Below are positions 19,278 to 27,529 of a stretch of DNA of 38,382 nt, in pieces. Location of the stretch: contig JAKVCO010000030.1 in NCBI GenBank assembly GCA_022448245.1, positions 1-38,382 of the forward strand, in the 5' to 3' direction. The stretch is from Paracoccaceae bacterium. GTDB lineage: Bacteria > Pseudomonadota > Alphaproteobacteria > Rhodobacterales > Rhodobacteraceae. A model generated the notes under the pieces. The model was not told the origin of the DNA. It was given only the letters and a program-made list of their open reading frames with translations, and ran no database searches. How positions within the stretch are numbered: position 1 is the first letter of the stretch; each line of letters opens with the position of its first letter. The position numbers and the translations under genes are program-made.

Positions 19278-20106
19278 GCGGCGCCCAGCACAACCCCAAG
19301 GTCACAAGCTACGATGTGACATCAGGCCTTGGGGTTGGCGCACCTCTGCGTATCGCTGTGCTGTCGGACATCCACGCCTGCGGTCGGTGGATGCCGCTCG
19401 ATCGTATTGCCGCGATCGTGCGCCAAACAAATGCGCTGAAACCTGATCTGATCGCCTTGCCGGGTGACTTTCTTGTGGGCCGCCTGGTCGGCAAACGCCC
19501 AATCGCGCCGAGGCGATTGCTGACGTTTTGGCAGAGCTGCGCGCGCCGCTGGGTGTGTACGCCACGCTGGGCAATCACGATTGGTCAGACTGCCCTGAGG
19601 CGCGCACCAACGGATTTTCACAGTCGAGCATCAGGCGAGAACTCGCACGCGCGGGTCTTAGCGTTCTCAGCAATGAGGCGGTGCGTTTGCCAGGCGGGAG
19701 CTATGTCGTAGGCCTCGACAGTGCCATCGGGCACGGCAGCACGATGCGCCCGGCCCCCAAACACGACGCTGAGCGTGCGTTTGAAAATGTCCCAATAGAC
19801 GCATCCGTGGTGCTTCTTGCCCACGAGCCGGACTTCTTCCTCGATGAAGATCGGCCCGTCGCCCTACAGCTCAGCGGACACACACATGGCGGCCAGATTG
19901 GCGCGCTAGGAGTACTGGCCTCCTACACCTCTCGCTACGGGAATCGATTGGGCTACGGCCACAAATCGGTCGGCGAGCGGCATCTCGTGGTCAGTGCAGG
20001 CCTCGGCTTTGACGGCGTCCCCATTCGTACGGGGCGCGTTAGCGTGATCACACTCGTCTCGTTAAAGTCCACTGCCAAGGCCTCATTTCTTCAGAAGGCC
20101 AACTAG
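19274..20106 (+). pseudogene. Calcineurin-type metallophosphoesterase, frameshifted
   Basis: From ATG 19274 the frame reads RIAVLSDIHACGRWMP and LIALPGDFLVGRLVGKRP, then loses frame near 19490-19502. One frame over it resumes with NRAEAIADVLAELRAPLGVY, ATLGNHDW, LLAHEPDFF and LSGHTHGGQIG to TAG 20104-20106. All metal-ligand motifs (D-x-H, GD, GNH, H, GHTH) are present but split between two frames; adding one base would restore GKRPNRAEAI. The second half can initiate internally but would lack the first two motifs. The family resembles YkuE-like phosphodiesterases. It overlaps the flanking hydrolase gene (ATGA) and MFS gene (TAGTG), showing an ancestral three-gene operon. Confidence 0.85.
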
Positions 20107-21416
20107 TGCAGCAGGCCCTGCGGGACCCCGTGGTGCTGGCGATCACGTTCAGCCAATTGGTGATCTCGGCGGGTCTCTATTACGTCTTCCCGGCTCTCGT
20201 TCTGTTTTGGCAGACGGACTTCGGGTGGACTCTCACGCAGATCATGGGCGCCTTTTCTTTGGCGTTGATTATGCAGGGTCTGACCGCGAAGAGCATCGGT
20301 CGCCTGTTAGATCGTGGGTTCGACGCGTGGGCCATAGCGGCCGGTGGCGTGGTCGCGGCGCTTGGGCTGCTTGCGGTCACCTTGGTTGAAGGGCTCGCTT
20401 TCTTCTACGTCTGTTGGGCTGTGTTGAGGTTTGCCATGGGCCTCACGCTCTACGATGCCGTCTTTGCGCTGATTATCAGGGCACGAGGTGACAAGGCCAT
20501 GGCCCCCATTGCAGTGGTGACACCGTTGGCGGGGCTCGCCTCGAGCATCGCTTCTGTCTTCGCGGGCGTGGTGGGAGAGCTCTTCGGGTGGCGCGCAGTT
20601 TTGTTGTTGATGGCAACTGCGATCCTTCTGGTGCACGTGCCCTTGGTTTTCTGGGCAACCAGCCGGCTTGAGGCGGCTGAGGCTCCGCCCGTTGAAAAGC
20701 GCCCTTCGGATGGGCTGACCAGGCGCTTAGGGTATCTGCCGCTTACCGCTGCGCTGACGCTGTCGGCCCTCGCACTTGGCATGGTGATCTCGCACATCAT
20801 GCCGCTTTTGACATGGACGGGTGCAGCGGCTGGTCAGGTTCTTTTGGCGGCATCCATGATCGGGGTCGCGCAGGTCGCCGGGCGCCTGATAGTCGTGGCG
20901 ATGGGCGGTATATGGAACCGACCGACATTGGCAGCTTTCTGTCTGTTTGGTTTGGCGCTCGGGCTCCTGACACTCTCGGTGGCACCGATCGCCAGCGCCT
21001 TGATCTTTGCCTTCGCGATTCTTCAGGGCGCTTGCGACGGCATTTCCAGCGCCCTTCGCCCCATGCTCATCCGCGACGTTCTTGGGCAGGCAAGCTTTGG
21101 CACCGCACAAGGCGCGGTCTTGGCGCCCGCGTTAATCGCCTTCGGGCTCGCGCCCATCATCGCCGCTCAGATCGCCCACATCGGGGGCTACACCGGTTTG
21201 ATAACAGTGGGTATTTGCGTCCAACTGGCGAGCGCCGCTTTGCTGGCCAACCTCCTGCGCACGCCGGGGCTTAGCCCCAAAGCTGAGACCAGCTGCCTCC
21301 CAAAAGAAGGCTGCACCCCCCTTTCCATGAAACCGCTTGACAGAAATGGAACGTTCCAACAAATTAAATGGAACGTTCCAAATCTCGGGAGGGAGAGGCC
21401 GTGGAGTGGGCTCTGA
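20106..21416 (+). CDS. Major facilitator superfamily transporter
   Basis: The 436-residue protein has about twelve membrane segments in two halves with a central loop near residue 195-210 (SRLEAAEAPPVEKRPSDG). The first half has the loop 2-3 region KSIGRLLDRGFDAW, matching motif A of MFS proteins. Substrate cannot be told. GTG at 20106 overlaps the metallophosphoesterase stop by one base (TAGTG). The last roughly 40 residues, after ALLANLLRTPGL, do not look like MFS sequence and run through the promoter and operators of the next gene, so the original stop may have been lost or the tail is unusual. The body of the gene shows no lesion. Confidence 0.8.
   Translation: MQQALRDPVVLAITFSQLVISAGLYYVFPALVLFWQTDFGWTLTQIMGAFSLALIMQGLTAKSIGRLLDRGFDAWAIAAGGVVAALGLLAVTLVEGLAFFYVCWAVLRFAMGLTLYDAVFALIIRARGDKAMAPIAVVTPLAGLASSIASVFAGVVGELFGWRAVLLLMATAILLVHVPLVFWATSRLEAAEAPPVEKRPSDGLTRRLGYLPLTAALTLSALALGMVISHIMPLLTWTGAAAGQVLLAASMIGVAQVAGRLIVVAMGGIWNRPTLAAFCLFGLALGLLTLSVAPIASALIFAFAILQGACDGISSALRPMLIRDVLGQASFGTAQGAVLAPALIAFGLAPIIAAQIAHIGGYTGLITVGICVQLASAALLANLLRTPGLSPKAETSCLPKEGCTPLSMKPLDRNGTFQQIKWNVPNLGRERPWSGL
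21337..21366 (+). promoter_or_regulatory. Probable sigma-70 promoter of the Gfo/Idh-CoA-transferase operon
   Basis: A consensus -35 TTGACA lies at 21337-21342. A weak -10 candidate (CAAATT or AAATTA) sits at about 21360-21366 after 17-18 bases. The first operator palindrome fills the spacer and the second covers the area just downstream of the -10, the layout expected for a promoter blocked by a LacI-type repressor. Confidence 0.5.
21347..21358. promoter_or_regulatory. Operator 1: perfect palindrome TGGAACGTTCCA
   Basis: TGGAACGTTCCA is a perfect 12-bp palindrome with the central CG typical of LacI-family operators. It lies between the -35 and -10 of the promoter for the downstream operon. 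An identical copy starts 22 bp further on, about two helical turns, so dimers on both sites would face the same side. Confidence 0.75.
21369..21380. promoter_or_regulatory. Operator 2: perfect palindrome TGGAACGTTCCA
   Basis: This is the second identical 12-bp palindrome, 22 bp from the first and 20 bp upstream of the GTG of the next gene. The repeated unit extends to AAATGGAACGTTCCAA in both copies. Of the two LacI-family genes in the window, either could bind it. Confidence 0.75.
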
Positions 21417-22405
21417 TTGGCGCAAGCACAATCGCGAAAGACTACGTGATCAATGCGATCCGCGCGCAGGACGGCCATAGTGTCCGAACGGTCATGTCGA
21501 GCTCGGCCGAACGCGGTGCTCAATACGCGCAGGAACAAAGCATCCCGCATTCCCACACTGACCTCGACGCCATACTCGCTGATCCCGATGTCGGCGCCGT
21601 GTACATTTCCACGACAAACGAAAAGCACTTCCCGCAAGCCATGGCCGCCATCGCCGCTGGCAAGCATGTGCTTTGCGAGAAACCCCTCGCCATGACGATC
21701 GAAGACGCAGTGACCATGGTCCGCGCCGCGGAAGCGGCAGGCGTCACCTTTGCGACCAACCATCACCTTCGTTGCTCGAGCTCACACAGAGCGATCCGGG
21801 ACGTGGTCGCTGAGGGTCGGATTGGCCGCGTCCTGTCGATGCGCATTTTCCACGCCGTGCACCTGCCGCCCCACCTGCAAGGATGGCGCATCAACGATGC
21901 GGGCGCAGGCGGCGGTGTGATCCCAGATATCACCGTCCACGACGCCGATGTCACACGCTTCATTCTGGGTGAGGAGCCGGTGAACGTGGTCGCTCAGATG
22001 GCGGCGTCCGGTATGGGCAGCGGCGTCGAAGACAGCGCCATGTCCGTCTGGTCGATGCCCTCGGGCGCGATGGTCATGACCCATGAAAGCTTCACGCACC
22101 CCTTCGCCGGATCGGGGCTTGAGGTGCACGGCACCGAGGGCTCCATTTTCGCGTCCGGCGTCATGACCCAACAGCCCGTTGGCGAAATCACCCTCGTGAA
22201 CGAGGAAGGGCGCACGGCGCTCCCCTACTCAAACCACGACCTCTACGTTCAAGGCCTTGCGGACTTCGCCGGCGCGATCCGCGGGGAGGGTCAGCCAGCT
22301 GGCACAGGCTGGGATGGAGTGAAAGCACTCGCTATCGCCCATGCCGTTCGCAAATCTGCCGAAACCGGCGCACGCGAGGCCGTGAACTACGGTGGCGCCG
22401 CATGA
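21401..22405 (+). CDS. Gfo/Idh/MocA oxidoreductase, 1,5-anhydro-D-fructose reductase-like
   Basis: The 334-residue NAD(P)-dependent enzyme begins VEWALIGASTIAKDYVINAI and has the family motif HVLCEKPLAMT near residue 92. The stretch TNHHLRCSSSHRAIRDVVAE and then FHAVHLPPHLQGWR, DITVHDADVTRF match, from memory, the 1,5-anhydro-D-fructose reductase (AFR) of Sinorhizobium very closely. That enzyme reduces 1,5-anhydro-D-fructose to 1,5-anhydro-D-mannitol with NADPH. Here a related keto-sugar substrate is likely but unproven. The GTG start at 21401 is preceded by GGGAGG and follows two operators. It is the first gene of a tightly packed operon with the CoA-transferase, which starts 4 bases before its stop. 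Confidence 0.87.
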   Translation: MEWALIGASTIAKDYVINAIRAQDGHSVRTVMSSSAERGAQYAQEQSIPHSHTDLDAILADPDVGAVYISTTNEKHFPQAMAAIAAGKHVLCEKPLAMTIEDAVTMVRAAEAAGVTFATNHHLRCSSSHRAIRDVVAEGRIGRVLSMRIFHAVHLPPHLQGWRINDAGAGGGVIPDITVHDADVTRFILGEEPVNVVAQMAASGMGSGVEDSAMSVWSMPSGAMVMTHESFTHPFAGSGLEVHGTEGSIFASGVMTQQPVGEITLVNEEGRTALPYSNHDLYVQGLADFAGAIRGEGQPAGTGWDGVKALAIAHAVRKSAETGAREAVNYGGAA

Positions 22406-23973
22406 GCAAGATTATCTCGGCAGAGGGCGCGGTCGCGCAGATCAAGGACGAGGCGGTGATCACCGTATCCTCCTCCTCCGCGCTCGGCTGCCCGAACAAG
22501 GTGCTGAAAGCCATCGGCGCACGGTTCGAGGCGGAGGGGCATCCGAAGAACATCACGACGCTCCACCCGATCGCAGCGGGCGATATGTATGGTGTGGGCG
22601 GGATGGAATACCTCGCCCAGGATGGGCTGCTCAAGCGGGTGCTCGCGGGCTCCTACCCGTCTGGGCCCTCGAGCCTGCCCATGCCCGAAATTTGGCGCAT
22701 GATCGTCGAGGATCGCGTCACGGCTTATAATGTGCCCTCGGGCATCATGTTCGACATGGCGCGCGAGACGGCAGCCCGCCGCCCGGGTGTGCTGACGAAA
22801 ATCGGGCTCGATACCTTCGCCGATCCCATCCGCGAAGGCTGCGCGATGAACGCGCGCGGGGCTGCCGCGCCGATCGTCCAACGCGTCGAATTCGACGGCG
22901 ATACCTGGCTGCATTTCCCCAACATCGTCCCGGACGTCTGCATCCTGCGCGCGACGACCGCGGATGAACACGGCAACCTGACCTATGAACACGAAGGCGC
23001 CTACCTTGGCGGCCTTGAGCAGGCAATTTGCGTGCGCAACCACGGCGGCATCGTCATCGCCCAGGTGAAACGCGTCACCAAGCGCGGCTCGCTGAGCCCG
23101 CATGACGTGCGCGTGCCCGGCCACCTCGTTGATCTCGTGGTTATCGACCCAGATCAAAAACAAACGACCGAGACGCCGTATGACCCCGCGATCTCGGGCG
23201 AGATCCAACGCCCGTGGGACAGCTTCTCCATCCCGGACTTCGGCGTAGAAAAGATCATCGCCCGTCGCGCCTCGATGGAGCTAAAGACCGGCATGACGGC
23301 CAACCTGGGCTTTGGCATTTCGGCCATGGTCCCGCGCATCCTGCTAGAAGCGGGCCAGCCCGAGGCCGTCACATGGGCCATCGAACAGGGGGCTGTCGGC
23401 GGCGTGCCGCTGACAGATTTCGCTTTTGGCTGCGCCTCGAACGCGGACGCTTTCGTCCCCTCACCCCAGCAGTTCATTTTCTTCCAAGGCGCGGGCTTCG
23501 ACATCTCGTTCCTGTCCTTCCTTGAGGTGGACGTGGAAGGGAACGTCAACGTCTCAAAGCTCGGCAAAAAGCCCTACCTCACCGCAGGCTGCGGCGGCTT
23601 CGTCGACATCACGAGCCAAGCCAAGAAGATCGTCTTCTCCGGCTGGTTTGAAGCCGGCGCCAAGGTCGACCTCGACGAAAACGGTGTGAATATCGCCGCC
23701 CCGGGCAAGTTCGCGAAAATGGTCGATAAGGTCGAACACGTCACCTTCTCGGGCAACCGCGCGCGAGAGCTCGGCCAGGAAATCCTCTATATAACAGAGC
23801 GTTGCGTGATGCGCTTGGGCGAAACCGGTCTCGTCGCGACCGAGATCATGCCCGGCATCAATGTCGAACGCGATATCGTGGCCGCCTCCCAGGGCCGCGT
23901 CAGCGTGGCCGAGAACGCGGCGGGCATGCCCAAATGCCTCCTGAGCCAAGGCGCCATGGAGTGGGCGGGATGA
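22402..23973 (+). CDS. Family I CoA-transferase, single-chain (acetate/3-oxoacid/propionate type)
   Basis: The 523-residue protein fuses the alpha and beta halves of a family I CoA-transferase. The N-terminal half starts SAEGAVAQIKDEAVITVSSS; the second half contains AIEQGAVGGVPLTDFAFGCA, where Glu328 is the expected catalytic glutamate that forms the CoA thioester. YdiF and propionate CoA-transferases have the same layout. It moves CoA from a donor such as acetyl-CoA or succinyl-CoA to a carboxylic acid. ATG at 22402 overlaps the Gfo/Idh stop by 4 bases and its own stop overlaps the next start by 4 bases (ATGA). The acid substrate is unknown. Confidence 0.9.
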   Translation: MSKIISAEGAVAQIKDEAVITVSSSSALGCPNKVLKAIGARFEAEGHPKNITTLHPIAAGDMYGVGGMEYLAQDGLLKRVLAGSYPSGPSSLPMPEIWRMIVEDRVTAYNVPSGIMFDMARETAARRPGVLTKIGLDTFADPIREGCAMNARGAAAPIVQRVEFDGDTWLHFPNIVPDVCILRATTADEHGNLTYEHEGAYLGGLEQAICVRNHGGIVIAQVKRVTKRGSLSPHDVRVPGHLVDLVVIDPDQKQTTETPYDPAISGEIQRPWDSFSIPDFGVEKIIARRASMELKTGMTANLGFGISAMVPRILLEAGQPEAVTWAIEQGAVGGVPLTDFAFGCASNADAFVPSPQQFIFFQGAGFDISFLSFLEVDVEGNVNVSKLGKKPYLTAGCGGFVDITSQAKKIVFSGWFEAGAKVDLDENGVNIAAPGKFAKMVDKVEHVTFSGNRARELGQEILYITERCVMRLGETGLVATEIMPGINVERDIVAASQGRVSVAENAAGMPKCLLSQGAMEWAG

Positions 23974-24737
23974 GCGCGGTCACGCTACATATTTCCGAGG
24001 GGACGGCCCTCGTGCAGCTGGAAAACCCCGCCAAGCTGAACGCCTTCACGATCGAGATGCTCGACAATCTCGACGCGCATCTGACAACGATCGAGCGTGA
24101 CCCGAGCGTGCGTGTGGTGATCGTCACAGGCAGCGGCGAGAAGGCCTTCTGCACTGGCGCAGATATCGGCGCTTGGGGCCACCTGAGCCCAGCTGAATTC
24201 GCGCGCCATTGGGTGCGCGACGGCCACCGGATCTTTGACAAGCTCGCCACGCTTTCCAAACCGACGATCGGTGCGCTGAACGGGCACACCTTCGGCGGCG
24301 GGCTAGAGCTGGCTGCCGCCTGCGACATCCGCCTGCTCACCCCCCGCGCCACGCTGGCTTTGCCAGAGGCACGTGTCGGCATCGTGCCTGGCTGGTCGGG
24401 CACCCAGCGTCTGACACGGTTGATCCCAGAGCCCATGATCAAGGAGATGACTCTATTCGGGCGCCGTCTCACGGCAGATCGTGCGCTGGCCTGCGGGTTC
24501 GCTGCCGCGATCGAAGAGGATGTGCTTACTGCCGCAGACGCCATCGCGGCTGAGGCCCCTGCCCTGTCGCCCCGCGCAACAGAGATCACCAAAAACATGA
24601 TCCATGCCGCCGTTGGCGAAGACCGAGGCGCAAGTGTCGAGGCGCTGGGATCGGCCGCAATCGCGGCCACCGACGACAGGACCGAGGGCGTCGCCGCCTT
24701 TCAAGAAAAACGCAAACCCACCTTCGAGGGGAACTGA
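23970..24737 (+). CDS. Enoyl-CoA hydratase/isomerase family protein
   Basis: The 255-residue crotonase-fold protein has both catalytic glutamates in place: one in FGGGLELAAACDIRLL and one in LPEARVGIVPGWSGTQRL, which correspond to Glu144 and Glu164 of rat mitochondrial enoyl-CoA hydratase. The oxyanion region FCTGADIGAWG is present. A hydratase reaction (adding water to an enoyl-CoA) is therefore chemically possible, although crotonases also isomerise or hydrolyse. The start at 23970 is chosen by the ATGA overlap with the CoA-transferase; a longer frame upstream is a shadow. The stop overlaps the aldehyde dehydrogenase start by one base (TGATG). Confidence 0.9.
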   Translation: MSAVTLHISEGTALVQLENPAKLNAFTIEMLDNLDAHLTTIERDPSVRVVIVTGSGEKAFCTGADIGAWGHLSPAEFARHWVRDGHRIFDKLATLSKPTIGALNGHTFGGGLELAAACDIRLLTPRATLALPEARVGIVPGWSGTQRLTRLIPEPMIKEMTLFGRRLTADRALACGFAAAIEEDVLTAADAIAAEAPALSPRATEITKNMIHAAVGEDRGASVEALGSAAIAATDDRTEGVAAFQEKRKPTFEGN

Positions 24738-26266
24738 TGAAAGACCTTAACGTCATCACCGAGGCAGAGATTGCCGTTCCAACTCACCCGGTCGAGTTGC
24801 GCCACTTCATCGACGGCGCTTGGGTAGACAGCGCGGATGGCGCGGTGTCGGAGCGTGTCTCGCCCTCCCACGGGGGGGTGGTGAGCCGCGCCGCCCAGGG
24901 TGGTGAGGCCGAGGCCAACGCCGCCATCGAGGCCGCGCGTAAGGCGTTCAACGATGGGCGTTGGTCCCGCATCTCCGGCAAGGAGCGTGCAGCGGTTCTG
25001 CTCAAGGTCGCGGACCTGATTGAAGAGCATACTGAGCGCCTTGCGCTGCTTGAGACGATGGAAAGCGGCAAGCCCATCAGCCAATCCCGCGGCGAAGTGG
25101 AAGGCGCGGCCGACCACTGGCGCTATGCGGCCTCGCTCGCGCGCACGACCTATGGCGACAGCCACAACACGCTGGGCGAAGACATGGTCGCCATGGTGCT
25201 GAAGGAGCCTATCGGCGTCGTTTCCCTCATCACACCATGGAACTTCCCGTTCTGGATCCTAAGCCAGAAGCTGCCCTACGCGCTCGCGGCGGGATGCACT
25301 TGCGTGGTGAAGCCGTCCGAGATGACGCCCTCCACAACGGCCCTCATAGCGGAGCTTTTGGTCGCTGCTGGCCTGCCTGCAGGCGTCTGCAACATCGTTC
25401 TTGGCTACGGCCTGCCCGTGGGTTCCACGATGACGTCCCACCCTGAGGTCGACATGATCTCCTTCACTGGCTCGACGGCGGTGGGCAAGAAAATCTCCGA
25501 AATCGCCGCAGCTTCGTTGAAGAAAGTGGCGCTCGAACTCGGCGGCAAGAACCCTCAAGTGATCTTCCCGGATGCCGACCTCGAAGATGCGGCTGACGCG
25601 GTGGCTTTCGGGGTGCATTTCAACGTGGGCCAATGCTGCAATTCCTCGAGCCGCATCATCGTACACGAAGACATCGCCGAAGAGTTCACTGCCCGCGTGG
25701 TGGAGCTTTCGCGCCAAGTGGCATTCGGCAATCCGCTGAACCCGGACACACAAGTGGGCGCGATCGTCACCGAGGATCATCAGGTGAAGATCGACGGCTA
25801 TGTGACAGAAGCCGTCGCCGAAGGGGCTGACGTGAAACTGGGCGGTGCGGCGCTGAGCGTCGATGGCGTGGGGGAGCAATTCTACCAGCCCACGATCATC
25901 ACCAAGCTCACCTCCTCCATGCGCATCGTGCAGGAAGAGGTCTTCGGGCCGGTCCTTTCCGTGCTCACGTTCAAAACGCTCGATGAGGCGATCGAGCTCG
26001 CCAACGATAGCATCTACGGCCTCTCCGCCGGGGTCTGGAGTAGCGATGTCCACACCTGCCTCGCCTTCGCGCGCCGCGCCGAGGCCGGGACCGTTTGGAC
26101 GAACACCTGGATGGACGGCTTCCCGGAGGTCGCCTTCGGCGGCATGAAACAGTCCGGCCAAGGCCGCGAGATCGGGCGCTACGGTTTCGAAGAGTTCTTC
26201 GAGGTGAAATCCGTCGTGATGCGCGTGGGCAAAGGCAGCCGCGGCGCATGGGTTGGCGGCAAGTAA
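24737..26266 (+). CDS. NAD(P)-dependent aldehyde dehydrogenase
   Basis: The 509-residue enzyme belongs to the aldehyde dehydrogenase superfamily. It has the cofactor-site motif ITPWNFPFWILSQKLPYALA, the FTGSTAVGKK Rossmann turn, the general-base Glu in ALELGGKNP and the nucleophile Cys301 in NVGQCCNSSSR. It closely resembles betaine-aldehyde/gamma-glutamyl-aminobutyraldehyde types but specificity cannot be assigned. It would make a carboxylic acid, which the upstream CoA-transferase could activate. It is the last gene of this operon; the AglR-like repressor gene on the other strand ends 26 bases away. Confidence 0.93.
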   Translation: MKDLNVITEAEIAVPTHPVELRHFIDGAWVDSADGAVSERVSPSHGGVVSRAAQGGEAEANAAIEAARKAFNDGRWSRISGKERAAVLLKVADLIEEHTERLALLETMESGKPISQSRGEVEGAADHWRYAASLARTTYGDSHNTLGEDMVAMVLKEPIGVVSLITPWNFPFWILSQKLPYALAAGCTCVVKPSEMTPSTTALIAELLVAAGLPAGVCNIVLGYGLPVGSTMTSHPEVDMISFTGSTAVGKKISEIAAASLKKVALELGGKNPQVIFPDADLEDAADAVAFGVHFNVGQCCNSSSRIIVHEDIAEEFTARVVELSRQVAFGNPLNPDTQVGAIVTEDHQVKIDGYVTEAVAEGADVKLGGAALSVDGVGEQFYQPTIITKLTSSMRIVQEEVFGPVLSVLTFKTLDEAIELANDSIYGLSAGVWSSDVHTCLAFARRAEAGTVWTNTWMDGFPEVAFGGMKQSGQGREIGRYGFEEFFEVKSVVMRVGKGSRGAWVGGK

Positions 26267-26292
26267 TGCACGCCGTGGTGGGACATCAGGGC

Positions 26293-27294
26293 CTAGGCCT
26301 CGGGCGTCAGCAGGACGTGGAGATCATCGGGCGGCGTGCCGTCGATGCGCTCCAAAAGCAGGCGTCCGAGGTGTTTTCCCGTCTCGCGAAGGTCCTCGAA
26401 AACCGTCTGAATCTGCGGGCGCACATGCTCGAAGAGGGGCGAGGCTTGTTTGGTCAACACCGACACGTCGATTTCGGGCCGAACGCCGCAATCCTGAAGC
26501 GCCGAAGTCGTAGCCAGTGCGCTCGCCTCGCCGACGCAGATATGACCGTCAGGCGGGTTCGGGGCAGCTTGCCGTTTGCGAATGAAGGCAGCGATTTCGT
26601 CGGGCGTGCTATCGAGCGTGACCTCATCGGGCAGCTCGTACTCCACCCCGGCCGCACGCACTGCGCTGAGGAAGCCGTACCTGAGATGCTGCCCGAAGGT
26701 GTAGCGCGGGTCAGGCAAGATCATGCACAGGCGACTGCGCCCTTGGCTGACGAGGCGCTCGACCGCACCGCGGGCAAAAACCTCGTTATCGAAATCGACC
26801 CACGCATGGGGCGTGGTGAACTCGGTCCGACCGTGGGTGACAAACGGCATACCGGCCTCGCTGAGGACACGAACGCGGTCGTCGAAAGGCTCCGTCTGGG
26901 TCAGGATCACCCCGTCCGAGAGCTGCTGGCGAACGATCTTTTGAACCGTTTCAAATCGTTTTGGGCCCTGGGTTTCGGGCATAACGCTGATCGCGAAATC
27001 AGTGCCTTGGAGCGCGGACATAACGCCAAAGAGAATTTCGTCGGAGAAGCCGAGGAATTCGTGGTCGAGATTCAAAAGCACGCTGATGACCTTGGTGCGG
27101 CCCGTCCGCAGGCGCTGCGCAGCGCGGTCGGGAACGTAGTTCAAACGCGCCGCAACGCGAGCCACCTCATCGCGGGTTTTCTGAGCAATTTTAGGGTCAT
27201 CGGCCAATGCACGCGACACTGTGGCCACTGCGAACCCCGTCTCTTCAGCGACTGTGCGCAAGGTGGGGCGCTTGCCGGTTGGCTTCGTGTTCAT
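26293..27294 (-). CDS. LacI-family repressor, AglR-like
   Basis: The 333-residue protein has an N-terminal LacI HTH (LRTVAEETGFAVATVSRALA, then hinge YVPDRAAQRLRTGRT near residues 53-67) and a periplasmic-binding-protein-type effector domain. The sequence GFAVATVSRALADDPKIAQK and PFVTHGRTEFTTPHAWVDFD matches, from memory, AglR, the regulator of alpha-glucoside uptake (agl) operons in rhizobia and Rhodobacterales. It is divergent from the ABC transporter operon and convergent with block 1. Two CG-centred palindromes lie in the 235-bp divergent region. GGAG lies 7 bases upstream of the start. It probably represses the transporter and itself in the absence of a sugar-like inducer. Confidence 0.9.
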   Translation of the reverse strand: MNTKPTGKRPTLRTVAEETGFAVATVSRALADDPKIAQKTRDEVARVAARLNYVPDRAAQRLRTGRTKVISVLLNLDHEFLGFSDEILFGVMSALQGTDFAISVMPETQGPKRFETVQKIVRQQLSDGVILTQTEPFDDRVRVLSEAGMPFVTHGRTEFTTPHAWVDFDNEVFARGAVERLVSQGRSRLCMILPDPRYTFGQHLRYGFLSAVRAAGVEYELPDEVTLDSTPDEIAAFIRKRQAAPNPPDGHICVGEASALATTSALQDCGVRPEIDVSVLTKQASPLFEHVRPQIQTVFEDLRETGKHLGRLLLERIDGTPPDDLHVLLTPEA

Positions 27295-27345
27295 CGTGGC
27301 TCCACCGGGGGGTCTTCAGATCTCGACTCACACTACGAGAACACA

Positions 27346-27359
27346 TTGAAACGTTGCAA
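27346..27359. promoter_or_regulatory. CG-centred palindrome (LacI-type operator)
   Basis: TTGAAACGTTGCAA is a palindrome with one mismatched pair; including flanks, ATTG-6-CAAT spans 27345-27360. It lies 52 bp upstream of the AglR-like gene start and about 115 bp upstream of the transporter promoter. This is the position expected for an autoregulatory or upstream auxiliary operator of the LacI protein. Confidence 0.65.
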
Positions 27360-27459
27360 TGCTTTTGTGTTGCGGCGCCTTTTGACCAACGCAACGACCG
27401 GCAAAAGGCAAACTAAAGCGTTAGAAATCAGGGGTGAAACGCCGGATTCAACAGGGATG

Positions 27460-27489
27460 TTGACAAGGTGCCTACTTATAACGTTTTAA
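27460..27489 (+). promoter_or_regulatory. Probable promoter with overlapping operator for the ABC transporter operon
   Basis: A perfect -35 TTGACA lies at 27460-27465, with a weak AT-rich -10 near 27483-27489. A second CG-centred palindrome, TTATAACGTTTTAA (27476-27489, 12 of 14 bases symmetric), covers the spacer and -10. It shares the AACGTT core with the other three palindromes in the window. Its centre is about 130 bp from the 27346 site, far enough for loop formation. Confidence 0.55.
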
Positions 27490-27529
27490 ATTTGGCAGCC
27501 CGAACGGGCAATTCCCAGGGAGGAACCCA

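Noticed and set aside
13162..20106. Stop-codon reassignment or programmed recoding as the cause of the many interrupted genes
   Set aside because: TAA, TAG and TGA all occur as lesions, several lesions are frameshifts or a deletion, and the other genes in the window use all three stops normally.
26095..27489. Long plus-strand frame antisense to the AglR-like gene
   Set aside because: It crosses a real gene end and a promoter region and has no coherent domain; the LacI gene on the other strand explains the coding signal.
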